NCBI RefSeq assembly: GCF_020554865.1
Contig: NZ_JAJCIC010000016.1
Coordinates: forward strand, 1 to 64,000
From: Lacrimispora sp. 210928-DFI.3.58
GTDB lineage: Bacteria > Bacillota > Clostridia > Lachnospirales > Lachnospiraceae
Direction of reading: 5' to 3'
Length of the DNA stretch: 64,000 nt
The first letter of the stretch is position 1; each line of letters starts with the position of its first letter. Shown piece after piece: positions 56,136 to 64,000 of this stretch. Under the pieces are notes generated by a model. The model ran no database searches, was not told the origin of the DNA, and worked only from the letters and a program-made list of their open reading frames with translations. The position numbers and the translations under genes were made by a program.

Positions 56136-57620
56136 TTAGAATACAGCGTTGATAATCGAATACGTAACTACTTCCACTACTAATAAAATCAGACATGCAA
56201 AACCTGTAAATTTCACCCTTGTCTTTGCATCCGGAATATTTTCATTGGAATGGTAGATGGATGCGGGTGCCGATGCGCCGGGAAGAACGATGCCCAGATT
56301 TACCGTAAAGATCAGGGCGGCACCGACAATATGCGGATTCATGCCACTGGCTACTGCAAAAGGTGCGATAATTGGGATCAGCGCAGAGCCGAACGCAATA
56401 TTGGATCCCACATTTGTCAAAAGCATACCAAATACTACTGTAAATAGCAGGATAAAAATACTGCTTTTTCCTGCAAAAACAGGTGCAAACAGAGTAGTGA
56501 TCCATTCCAGTATACCGCAGTCGCTGCTGGTAACTGCTGTTGCAATGGGCAAAGTAACTGCGCACATAAAGATGACCTGCCAGCTGATCGCAGAATTTTT
56601 GATCGCATTAAACTCAATACAGGGCTTTCCGTCATTTTCACCGCTGGGAAGCAGCAGTAAAATAGCTGCACACGCGCAGAAGCAGCCAGCTCCTGTCATG
56701 GTGGTATTTACAAATGTGTTAAGCCAGGTTCCCGAAGGGAATGTATTTCCCAGTACGACGGTGATCACCGTAAGGCTGTAAACAGCTAATATACGCTTTA
56801 CCCTCGGACGCATTTTCTGGCTCTCCATATCCAGCCTGCTCCCGTCAAACTGCTTCATAGGTTCAAAATCAATCTTGAACACATATTTAAGAGATAACAC
56901 ATAAAGGGTCACACTGACCAGTATAAGGATAAAATCGACTACTCCCATAAAGCCAAAATTTAAGGGTACGCCTGTCAAAGCTCCCCAGTTCTTTGCCAGT
57001 CCAAATTTCCAGCTCTGGTGCGGAACCAGACAAGAGCCAAGGCTTGTACTGAACAGAATACCTGTAAGGCCTGCGTAGATAAATGGGCTGTTCTTTTTAT
57101 ACCCGCATATCAGGGCAATATCAACCCATACCACATAGAGCAGGATCTGAAGCTGGATCTGGGTGATGATAAATGCCGCATATCCAAAACAGATGAAAAA
57201 GCACCATGTATAAAGGAGGGGCCTTCCCTTAAAAATACTCTTTGATAAGGACCAGGACACGAACCATTTGCCAAATCCATAATAGGTCAGGGCGCCTGCA
57301 CTCAAAAAGCCCATGAGCACCTGGAACACGGTATTGTGCCCCATCATAGATGTGATCGCCTCTCCCATAGTAGTGTATCCCGATATTCCAAAGGCAATGA
57401 TGCCGAACAGAGACGGCCATATCACCTCACAGGTAGAATATCCCCATATAACCCCAATAAAGACACCCAAAACCTTCATACCGACCGGAGTCAAGGTACT
57501 GAAAGCCGGAAGATGGCCAAAGCCAAACATAAAAAAGAGTGTTATAACACTATTGATCACATATCTTGTACTGTATTTTTGTTTTATTGCCGTATTAGAT
57601 CCAGAACTAACATTCCCCAT
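56136..57620 (-). CDS. DASS/SLC13-family anion (dicarboxylate) transporter
   Basis: A 494-residue membrane protein with about 12 hydrophobic segments and two inverted-repeat signature regions: TSLGSCLVPHQSW in the first half and LTNVGSNIAFGSALIPIIAPFA then LPGASAPASIYHSNE in the second. The TN.GSN and PGAS.P segments correspond to the SNT motif regions of DASS carriers. It likely imports a C4-C6 dicarboxylate or related acid with sodium. It is divergent from the racemase/PrpD cluster, 188 bases away. Ribosome site AGGAGGG. Confidence 0.75.
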   Translation of the reverse strand: MGNVSSGSNTAIKQKYSTRYVINSVITLFFMFGFGHLPAFSTLTPVGMKVLGVFIGVIWGYSTCEVIWPSLFGIIAFGISGYTTMGEAITSMMGHNTVFQVLMGFLSAGALTYYGFGKWFVSWSLSKSIFKGRPLLYTWCFFICFGYAAFIITQIQLQILLYVVWVDIALICGYKKNSPFIYAGLTGILFSTSLGSCLVPHQSWKFGLAKNWGALTGVPLNFGFMGVVDFILILVSVTLYVLSLKYVFKIDFEPMKQFDGSRLDMESQKMRPRVKRILAVYSLTVITVVLGNTFPSGTWLNTFVNTTMTGAGCFCACAAILLLLPSGENDGKPCIEFNAIKNSAISWQVIFMCAVTLPIATAVTSSDCGILEWITTLFAPVFAGKSSIFILLFTVVFGMLLTNVGSNIAFGSALIPIIAPFAVASGMNPHIVGAALIFTVNLGIVLPGASAPASIYHSNENIPDAKTRVKFTGFACLILLVVEVVTYSIINAVF

Positions 57621-57808
57621 CTTATACCCTCCTGTTTTGCATTATTTTCCGGCCGTTACAATGATATTAGCACGACCGCATCTAAAAAAGAAGAGAAATG
57701 GGATGCCCTTTTTTCGCTATCTGTCAACCATAAAATGATTTTGACTTCTCCACAGGATTGTTGTTTGATAAATATACAATTACATTTTTTGAAAGGAAGG
57801 GGTTACTT

Positions 57809-58510
57809 ATGTACGGTTGGAGAGCGAAAATCGGTTTTATTTCCCCCATGGGTGAAAGCGCCGAACATGCATTCCATATTTATGCACCAGAAGGAGTCAG
57901 CTTTTGCTCTATGAAGTTGGACAAACATGAATGTCTGGAGAAAAGCTCCGCTTTGTATGATGGCTATGATATTGATCTCGCCCTTTTTGACGGCGGCAGG
58001 AAAAGCTTTTCGAAAGGCATATCATTTGACATGGAATCTGCTGAAATAATCAAACGGACCTGCGGCGTTCCGGCGATCACTGTAAATACCTCCCTCGTGG
58101 AAGCTCTTACGGCTCTTAATGCAAAGAAAATAGCAGTATTGACTCCCTATAGCGAGGCTGATAACCGATCAGTCAGGGAATATCTGGAGGACAGAGGTTT
58201 TGAGGTTACAAATATTGCGGCTATGGATATGGACCAATATACATGCTCCGGCCTGCATATAGAGGCCGCCACTGAGTATTTCCTCTACCAGCATTCCATC
58301 CACACAGAATTAAAGGGCGCCGATGTTTTCCTTTTATGCGGCATGGAATTAGCTACCCTGGAGATTCTTCCCTCGTTGGAAAAAGCTCTTGGAATTCCAG
58401 TTGTCACCAGCCATCAGGCCGCGCTCTGGAGCGCCTTGCGCCACAGCCGCGTAGGAGCTGTGCTGCCTGCATTGGGCAGCCTATCTGCCTTGATGCCAAA
58501 AATATGTTAA
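57809..58510 (+). CDS. Asp/Glu racemase-superfamily protein, first-Cys-less paralogue
   Basis: A 233-residue protein of the Asp/Glu racemase / maleate isomerase / arylmalonate decarboxylase superfamily. The second catalytic Cys is kept (C177 in VFLLCGMELATLE). At the first site, where the next gene has FGCTSGS, this one has FDGGRKS: alignment through KGxxFD puts G62 opposite C73. Arylmalonate decarboxylase likewise has Gly here and a single Cys. The following Thr-Ser of that oxyanion pocket is however Gly-Arg, so it may do something else or be non-catalytic. ATG follows GGAAGGGG. Cotranscribed with its paralogue 16 bases downstream. Confidence 0.8.
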   Translation: MYGWRAKIGFISPMGESAEHAFHIYAPEGVSFCSMKLDKHECLEKSSALYDGYDIDLALFDGGRKSFSKGISFDMESAEIIKRTCGVPAITVNTSLVEALTALNAKKIAVLTPYSEADNRSVREYLEDRGFEVTNIAAMDMDQYTCSGLHIEAATEYFLYQHSIHTELKGADVFLLCGMELATLEILPSLEKALGIPVVTSHQAALWSALRHSRVGAVLPALGSLSALMPKIC

Positions 58511-58526
58511 GAAAGGACAAAATGCC

Positions 58527-59234
58527 ATGTATAGTTGGAGAGCCAGAATCGGTGTTATCTGCCCACCGGATGATCAGGTAGAATATGCATTTCACAAATA
58601 TGCTCCAGAAGGAGTTTCCTTTAGCTTTACCAGAATCTCATTTCCCGGCCCTACCCCTGAAGGATTAGTAATATTATCCGACCAGCTGGAACAGGCAGCT
58701 AAGGTATATGGCCGCAGGCATCATGATGTGGTGCTCTTTGGATGTACCTCCGGAAGCTGCATCAAGGGCTATGGCTTTGATAAGGAGTGTATCCGGAGGA
58801 TCGAGCAGTCTTCCCATTGCCAGGGATTAACCACCAGCACTGCCGTTTTAGAGGCTTTTGAAGCCCTCGGACTGAATAAGTCCGTTGTATTAACGCCCTA
58901 TCCGGAGGAGACGAACCAGGCAGAAAAGAAATTCATGGAAGATAACGGACTGGAGGTCACCTCTATCACCGGAGTAGGTTTTAACAGGATCGGTGAATAC
59001 AGCTATGCCGATAAACGCTTCCTGTACCGGCAGGCAAAAAAATTAAAGACAGAGGGAGCTCAGGTGTTTTTCTTAAGCTGCATGGGCCTTGCTACCATGG
59101 AGCTCATACAGGTATTAGAGGAAGATCTCGGAATGCCTGTCATCACCAGCCATCAGGCCAGTCTCTGGTCCTGCCTGAGACATTCCGGCATAAAGGACAC
59201 GCTTCCTGGCCTTGGAAAGCTGTTTACCATTTAA
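58527..59234 (+). CDS. Asp/Glu racemase / maleate isomerase-family protein
   Basis: A 235-residue member of the same superfamily with both catalytic cysteines: C73 in VVLFGCTSGSCIKG and C185 in VFFLSCMGLATME. This two-Cys pattern fits cis-trans isomerases such as maleate isomerase and racemases working by cofactor-independent proton transfer. It shares MY.WRA.IG at the start and SHQA.LWS.LRHS near the end with the preceding gene, showing a tandem duplication. Neighbours (DASS transporter, PrpD-family) point to an unsaturated or substituted dicarboxylate as substrate. Confidence 0.85.
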   Translation: MYSWRARIGVICPPDDQVEYAFHKYAPEGVSFSFTRISFPGPTPEGLVILSDQLEQAAKVYGRRHHDVVLFGCTSGSCIKGYGFDKECIRRIEQSSHCQGLTTSTAVLEAFEALGLNKSVVLTPYPEETNQAEKKFMEDNGLEVTSITGVGFNRIGEYSYADKRFLYRQAKKLKTEGAQVFFLSCMGLATMELIQVLEEDLGMPVITSHQASLWSCLRHSGIKDTLPGLGKLFTI

Positions 59235-59270
59235 CAGCAGCGCATGAAATTTGAAAGGGGAGAATATAGT

Positions 59271-60668
59271 ATGGGGTTTAACAGCCACACAATTTCCACC
59301 GATATGACAAAACAGCTTTGTCATTATATTAAAACTACAGCCTTTGAGGATATACCTCCTATCGTGGTAGAACGGGCAAAAATGATGATCCTGCAGACAA
59401 TTGGAGTATCCATTTGCAGCTATGATCTGAAACAGATCAAGGATGCGATCAAGATCGCAAAAAAAATGAGTCCCGGAGGACAGGGAGAGGCCACCCTATG
59501 GGCTGACGGAACAAAGGTCAGCTGGGAAGCCGCCGCCTTTGCTGCCGGAGTCATGGGAGATATGCTGGACTGGGAGGACTGCTCTATCACAGGTCATCCC
59601 TCCTCAGGCGTTATTCCTACCGCCGTGATCGGGGCGGAGGTTCTGAAAAAAAGCGGAAAAGAGCTTATTACCTCTGTTGTTGTAGGCTATGAGGTATACC
59701 AGAGGATCGCCATGGCAGGCCGCACCAATATCGCAGGCTACAACCTTTTTGGCTGCCTGGCCGTGTTGATGAAACTCATGGATCTGACAGAAGAACAGAT
59801 GAACCAGCTCTTCGGCGTAGGCACAGCCTGTGCCATTATTCCTTCCAATGTCCATGAGATCACAATGTCTGACTCTTTAAATTACCTCTACGGCTACCGG
59901 ACAGAGAATGCTGTCACAATGGTAAAAACCGTTCTTGAGGGATTTCAGAATATGGAGGATGCCCTGGACGATCCCACTGCCTTCTTATCCCATCTGGGAA
60001 CCCAGAGACCGGAGTGAATAACAAAGGATCTAAACAAAGAATATATGCTGATGGATATCCTTGTAAAGCATTGGCCTGCAAATGTATTTGTACAGACCTA
60101 TGCCGAGCTGGCAACACGGCTGGTCACCAAATACAAGTACGATCCTGATGATGTCGAAGAGATCATCCTTACCCCCTCTGTGGCCTTCCGTCACTGGTAT
60201 ACAAGCACAGGCTTTGAATCTGTAACCCAGGCCCAATTCAGCATTCCATACGGGATCGCCTGCGGTATGTATCATCCGGAGCCAGGTGCTGTCTGGTACC
60301 AGCCAGAGACCATGAAGGATCCCCGCATTGTTGCATTGCTAAATAAAGTAAAAGCCACGACTATGATCGCACGGACGGAAAAACGTTCTATCATCCAGGA
60401 TCTGATCGAAGGATACCATCCTGAGAAATTTATGACAGTACGCCTGAAGGACGGAAGAGAATTTACAGAGAGCGCCTTTACTCATCCCGGACATCCAAGC
60501 TATATGCTCACACGGGACGAATTCAAGAACCGCTTCCGTATAGAGACCAAATACGTCCTGAGTCCAGCCAAAATAGAAGATGCGATCAACTGTATCTGCC
60601 ATTTAGAGGACTACGGGGATGCATCTGTCCTTCCTTCATTCCTGTACGAAGCAGGCAATGAAAATTAA
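59271..60668 (+). pseudogene. MmgE/PrpD-family gene interrupted by an in-frame TGA
   Basis: Two open segments (59271-60014 and 60018-60668) lie in the same frame, separated only by TGA at 60015-60017. Translated through, the product is about 465 residues and follows the intact neighbour along its whole length: RPE-stop-ITKDLNKEYML aligns with LSWLTRGLGKDYLI, so the stop falls on Trp274 of the paralogue, a single-base TGG to TGA change. The MmgE/PrpD family comprises 2-methylcitrate dehydratase and cis-aconitate decarboxylase-type enzymes. The N-terminal part keeps the family Asp and His (MLDWEDCSITGHPSSGVIP). A restart at ATG 60045 lacks a good ribosome site. Sequencing error, mutation or readthrough cannot be told apart here. 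Confidence 0.8.
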
Positions 60669-60685
60669 GAAACAGGAGGTATTAT

Positions 60686-62143
60686 ATGCGGTATAATCAA
60701 TGGCATAAAAGCACAAATTTTTTAACACCGACACTTTACACTCAGGAACTTAGCGAATATACGGAAAGCTTAACCTACGATCTGCTTCCCTCCGATGTGG
60801 CAGAACGGGCAAAAATGATTATCCTCCACATCCTGGGAGCTGCGATTGCAGCAAAGGATACGGATGTGGTCAAAAAGAGCATAAAAATGGCTTGTCAGGC
60901 AAATGGCGGACAAGGCGGGGATGTCACTGTCTGGGGAAGCGGCATAAAGCTTTCAGCAGTAAACGCAGCCCTGGTATTGGGCACAATGGCCGATGCCCTG
61001 CGTTGGGAAGACTGTTCCTGGACAGGATATCCTGGGGCATCTGTTGTGCCCTGTGCATGGATTGCCGCTGAAGAACGCCATAAAAGCGGCAAGGAGCTTA
61101 TCGCCGCTGTAGTTGCAGGGTATGAAGCCTACCAGAGGATCGCCATGGCGATCCAGCCCTCCAAAAAGCATTGGGACGCCAACGGCTGGGGATCCACAAG
61201 CTGGCAGATATTTGCCTCTGTTATTCCCATTGCAAAGCTTTATGGCCTGGATGCGCGCAAAATAAACCAGTCCCTGGGACTTGCCTGTGAAAGCAGTACC
61301 CTTTCTGCCTCCTACAGTGAGACAACTATGTCTGATTTTGGACATTATGAATACGGATACAGGGCGCGTGACGGCGTGCTCATCGCCCAGTCTGCTGAGT
61401 ACGGCGTCCACAATTGCCGTGATGTGTTTGATGAGGGACGCTGCTATACAAACAGGATCTGCCCTGAGGGCAATAACCCTGAGACCGGCGGAGCCGATCT
61501 TTCCTGGCTGACACGCGGTCTTGGAAAGGACTATCTGATCCTGCAAACTATGCTCCGCCGCTGGCCCGGCGATGAGTGGAGCCAGGGCGTTCTTGAACTG
61601 GTCGCAGATATCGCCAAAGCCCATCATATCAGTGCAGAAAGCATTGAAAGTATTATCATTGATCCTGCGACTGCTAACAGGATGTATGTACCTGAAGAGG
61701 GATATATTTCTGCCATGCAGGCACAGCTCAGCATGCCCTTTATGGTTGCATCCTCTATCATTGATCCTGTTCCCGGACCTCAGTGGTATTCGCCTGACAG
61801 GCTAAAAGATCCTCAGATCCTCTCACTGGCAAAGCGTGTCCAGAAAGGAGATTCCCCTGAACTTTTACAGAGCGATGCCTTTGAGGCTCTGCGTCAGGGT
61901 TCCTATCCATCCAAAACAGTGACTGTGATGACAACCACCAAAGAAACCTATACAGGGCGTACAGGCCAGCCCCTCGGACATTCCTCCCATATGACGGACT
62001 GGGAAGGGCTAAGGACTCTGTTCTGTACACAGCTCTCATCCTCTTTTACCCCGGAAAAGGCAAATAAACTCTTTGATGCAATAAAAGCCCTTGAGGACTA
62101 TGATGATATCTCCGTCCTGTCCGGGCTCCTTATCTCCGGTTAA
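60686..62143 (+). CDS. MmgE/PrpD-family protein
   Basis: A 485-residue MmgE/PrpD-family protein, the usual length. The helical domain spans about residues 20-290 and the alpha/beta lid domain about 290-400. Compared with its broken upstream paralogue, the motif region reads ALRWEDCSWTGYPGASVVP: the Asp becomes Arg106 and the His becomes Tyr115. These are positions often conserved in the family, so the chemistry may have changed. Ribosome site AGGAGG six bases before ATG. It is the last gene of the racemase/PrpD operon and its stop codon overlaps that of the convergent LysR gene (shared TTAA). Confidence 0.85.
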   Translation: MRYNQWHKSTNFLTPTLYTQELSEYTESLTYDLLPSDVAERAKMIILHILGAAIAAKDTDVVKKSIKMACQANGGQGGDVTVWGSGIKLSAVNAALVLGTMADALRWEDCSWTGYPGASVVPCAWIAAEERHKSGKELIAAVVAGYEAYQRIAMAIQPSKKHWDANGWGSTSWQIFASVIPIAKLYGLDARKINQSLGLACESSTLSASYSETTMSDFGHYEYGYRARDGVLIAQSAEYGVHNCRDVFDEGRCYTNRICPEGNNPETGGADLSWLTRGLGKDYLILQTMLRRWPGDEWSQGVLELVADIAKAHHISAESIESIIIDPATANRMYVPEEGYISAMQAQLSMPFMVASSIIDPVPGPQWYSPDRLKDPQILSLAKRVQKGDSPELLQSDAFEALRQGSYPSKTVTVMTTTKETYTGRTGQPLGHSSHMTDWEGLRTLFCTQLSSSFTPEKANKLFDAIKALEDYDDISVLSGLLISG

Positions 62144-63111
62144 ATCCCTGCAAAGGCTGGATCCTCCTCGCTTCCAGCCTTTGCATTATTTTCAGCATCC
62201 AGCTTCAGGTCATTAAAATAAGCTTCAATATAATGGTAGGCCTTTTTTTCAAGGGGATGCATCTCCTTATAACAGTGATGGATCATACACAGATGCAAGT
62301 CATTTTTGTGCTTCAGATCGTTAATAGGGACCATTTGGAACCCATCACTGCGAAAGGATTCATCATACATAACTGAAAATCCACTGAGAACAGATATCAT
62401 ATTCTGCTCTGAAACTGCCCTTTTTACAAGGTAAAGATTAGTAAAAATGGTATAATGATGAAAATACTGCAGCCAATCTGTCTGCATCCTGATATCACAG
62501 TTTACCAGAAAATGAGGAAGCAGAGCCAGTTTTTCATGTTTCAGTATCTCCAAGGAAACGGATTTTTCCTGTGCCAAAGGGTGGTCCTTTCGCACCAGAA
62601 GGTAAAGCTGGTCAGAGTACATGTCTCTGACTTTAATATTATATTTGATCGCAGAGGATTTGTATCTTCTCTGCTCCTTTCCTGACATGAATGTAAGCCC
62701 AATACTGGCTTCTCCCTGAATGATCTTTGTGCCTATATCAAGGCCGTTATACTCCCTGAAATTCAATATACCATATGGCTCGTGCTCCATGATCATTCGG
62801 TTGAGAGGAAACACCATAGCTCCGCTTATACTGGGATTTATCAATACCATTACCGTTCTTCGGTCATATTCCTGTTCCTTTCCCAGAAGGTTGATCTGCC
62901 TGTATTTCATACAGATGCTGTCAGCCAGCTTAAGGAATTCTCTTCCCTTTTCTGTTGTTTCCACCCCACTGTGGATTCGCTTAAATATGGGAAAGCCCAT
63001 CTCCTTTTCCATATCCCGGACCAGGGAGCTTAATGTTGTCTGACCGATATACAGCTTCTGTGCCGCCCTGGAAATCGATTGGCATTTATCAACTTCCAGC
63101 AAATATTCCAA
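62140..63111 (-). CDS. LysR-family regulator
   Basis: A LysR-type regulator of 323 residues if read from TTG 63111 (AAGGA eight bases upstream). This start begins inside helix 1 (EYLLEVDKCQSISRAAQKLYIGQTTLSSLVRDMEKEMGF). The frame remains open upstream (TIRIDY) but only ATA or ATT codons are available for the usual longer N-terminus, so the true start is uncertain. The effector domain follows with VRDMYSDQLYLLVRKDHPLA. It probably controls the convergent racemase/PrpD operon or the DASS gene. It directly follows another LysR gene, 51 bases away, on the same strand. Confidence 0.8.
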   Translation of the reverse strand: MEYLLEVDKCQSISRAAQKLYIGQTTLSSLVRDMEKEMGFPIFKRIHSGVETTEKGREFLKLADSICMKYRQINLLGKEQEYDRRTVMVLINPSISGAMVFPLNRMIMEHEPYGILNFREYNGLDIGTKIIQGEASIGLTFMSGKEQRRYKSSAIKYNIKVRDMYSDQLYLLVRKDHPLAQEKSVSLEILKHEKLALLPHFLVNCDIRMQTDWLQYFHHYTIFTNLYLVKRAVSEQNMISVLSGFSVMYDESFRSDGFQMVPINDLKHKNDLHLCMIHHCYKEMHPLEKKAYHYIEAYFNDLKLDAENNAKAGSEEDPAFAGI

Positions 63112-63162
63112 ATAATCAATCCTTATAGTTCTTCTGTACTCCTGTTTCCATTGCTTTGCCTT

Positions 63163-64000
63163 TTACAGCAGATTTGGTTCCTCTTTAAAGGGTATGGGTC
63201 CAAGCTGCCTGAAATATTCATAAATACTCTCGATCAGCACTTGCTCCGCTGCCCTCTCCACGTGATTGTGCTTGCGAAGCAGACAGACCTTTAAAATATT
63301 TTCTTCCGCCAATCCACTGAGCGGCACAGCTTTCAACGCATCTTCCCCATAAAAGGATTGATCCGCATAGCATGCAAGTCCTGTCAAAATTGCTACCATA
63401 TTTTGTTTAAGCACAGCGCACTTTGCCTGCTGTATATTGGAATAGCTGAAGCGGCGGGGATTATTGATATTTAAGGCATAGAACATCTGATTTCCACGGC
63501 TGATATGGAAATCAGCAACATATGCGATATTTTCCTGATATAGCTCCCGAATATCGATCGTTTTCCTTTCTGCTAACATGTGATCCCTCCGCATGAGCAC
63601 GAAAAAATGATCCTCATGGATCTGATCAACATAAAGATTGCTCTCTTCCGCAACAGCTTTAAAAAATCTCAGCTCCTCTAATGAAAAATATGTGAGTCCG
63701 ATAGCTGCCTTCCCGGCTTTCATTTTCGGTCCTATCTCCAGGGGAGGTGTCTCTACAAAAATAAGAGGCGCGCCATTGATGCTTTTCTGGTCATATTTTT
63801 GTGTCAGCTTGAGGGCAATGGATACATTAATTCCCGGTGTTATCAGAAAAGAGATCGGATGTGCAGATACATTGTCCTCATTTTTCATATGAAGGATTTT
63901 TTCGTATTCCAAATTAAGATCCTGCGCCAGCAGCAGAAAATCCCTTCCTCTGGCAGTAGCGATCACCCCGTTGGGAGTACGCTTAAAAATGGGGAAATTA
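63163..64000 (-). CDS. LysR-family regulator, N-terminus outside the window
   Basis: The frame is open to the right edge and continues beyond it; the winged-helix domain is missing except for its end (FPIFKRTPNGVIATARGRDFLLLAQ). The visible part is the linker helix and an effector-binding domain with VDQIHEDHFFVLMRRDHMLAERK, the usual LysR segment. It is a paralogue of the next LysR gene by overall pattern. Confidence 0.8.
   Translation of the reverse strand, partial: NFPIFKRTPNGVIATARGRDFLLLAQDLNLEYEKILHMKNEDNVSAHPISFLITPGINVSIALKLTQKYDQKSINGAPLIFVETPPLEIGPKMKAGKAAIGLTYFSLEELRFFKAVAEESNLYVDQIHEDHFFVLMRRDHMLAERKTIDIRELYQENIAYVADFHISRGNQMFYALNINNPRRFSYSNIQQAKCAVLKQNMVAILTGLACYADQSFYGEDALKAVPLSGLAEENILKVCLLRKHNHVERAAEQVLIESIYEYFRQLGPIPFKEEPNLL

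Noticed and set aside
60015..60017. TGA as a selenocysteine codon
   Set aside because: The aligned paralogue has Trp, not Cys, at this place, and no stem-loop of SECIS type directly after the TGA was evident; a point nonsense change is simpler.

Overview
The window looks like chromosome from a spore-forming gut-type Firmicute, most likely a Lachnospiraceae (Clostridium cluster XIVa) relative. This rests on the cotJABC spore-coat operon, a SAM-I riboswitch on metK, a clostridial-type glutamate dehydrogenase, a Rex-type site on adhE, strong AGGAGG ribosome sites and dense carbohydrate/organic-acid uptake operons. No phage, plasmid, IS element, rRNA operon or CRISPR array was seen.

Layout. 1-1.0 kb: small membrane protein and an acetyltransferase. 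1.2-7.8 kb: HMGL-type aldolase, LacI regulator and a lactose PTS operon (lacF-lacE-lacG) ending in a HAD phosphatase. 7.8-16.3 kb (minus): sugar ABC transporter, LacI regulator, sucrose phosphorylase, serine hydrolase and GDPD. 16.5-17.8 kb: cotJA-cotJB-cotJC. 17.8-26.2 kb (minus): DUF3829 lipoprotein and a seven-gene operon joining a tripartite tricarboxylate transporter (tctCBA), two PLP enzymes and a LeuC/LeuD-type hydratase, under a divergent LysR gene. 27.2-30.2 kb: MATE exporter and gdhA. 30.2-36.4 kb (minus): TRAP transporter with yiaK and yiaL homologues and a LacI regulator, tied together by copies of a GCAATCGATTGC operator. 36.5-41.1 kb: 4-hydroxybutyrate dehydrogenase-like ADH, YkvI-type permease and URO-D-family protein, with a divergent LysR.

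41.1-46.7 kb is the most unusual part: an RNA-repair-like locus with an RtcB RNA ligase, a slipin (SPFH) membrane protein and, between them on the same strand, a tRNA-like RNA whose arms are in circularly permuted order (anticodon-like arm, variable arm, T arm, acceptor hairpin, D arm). Two WYL-domain proteins are divergently transcribed from rtcB.

46.7-53.8 kb holds housekeeping genes: adhE with a Rex-like operator, metK with a SAM-I riboswitch, a 176-bp MITE-like repeat, an amidohydrolase and murA. 53.8-64 kb is an organic-acid island: ornithine-cyclodeaminase-family protein, moeA, a DASS/SLC13 transporter, two Asp/Glu-racemase-superfamily paralogues, two MmgE/PrpD paralogues (the first interrupted by an in-frame TGA exactly where its paralogue has Trp) and two LysR regulators, the last running off the right edge.

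Start codons were reassigned from ribosome-binding-site position and family N-termini. Functions are family-level unless a specific match is stated. No searches could be run.
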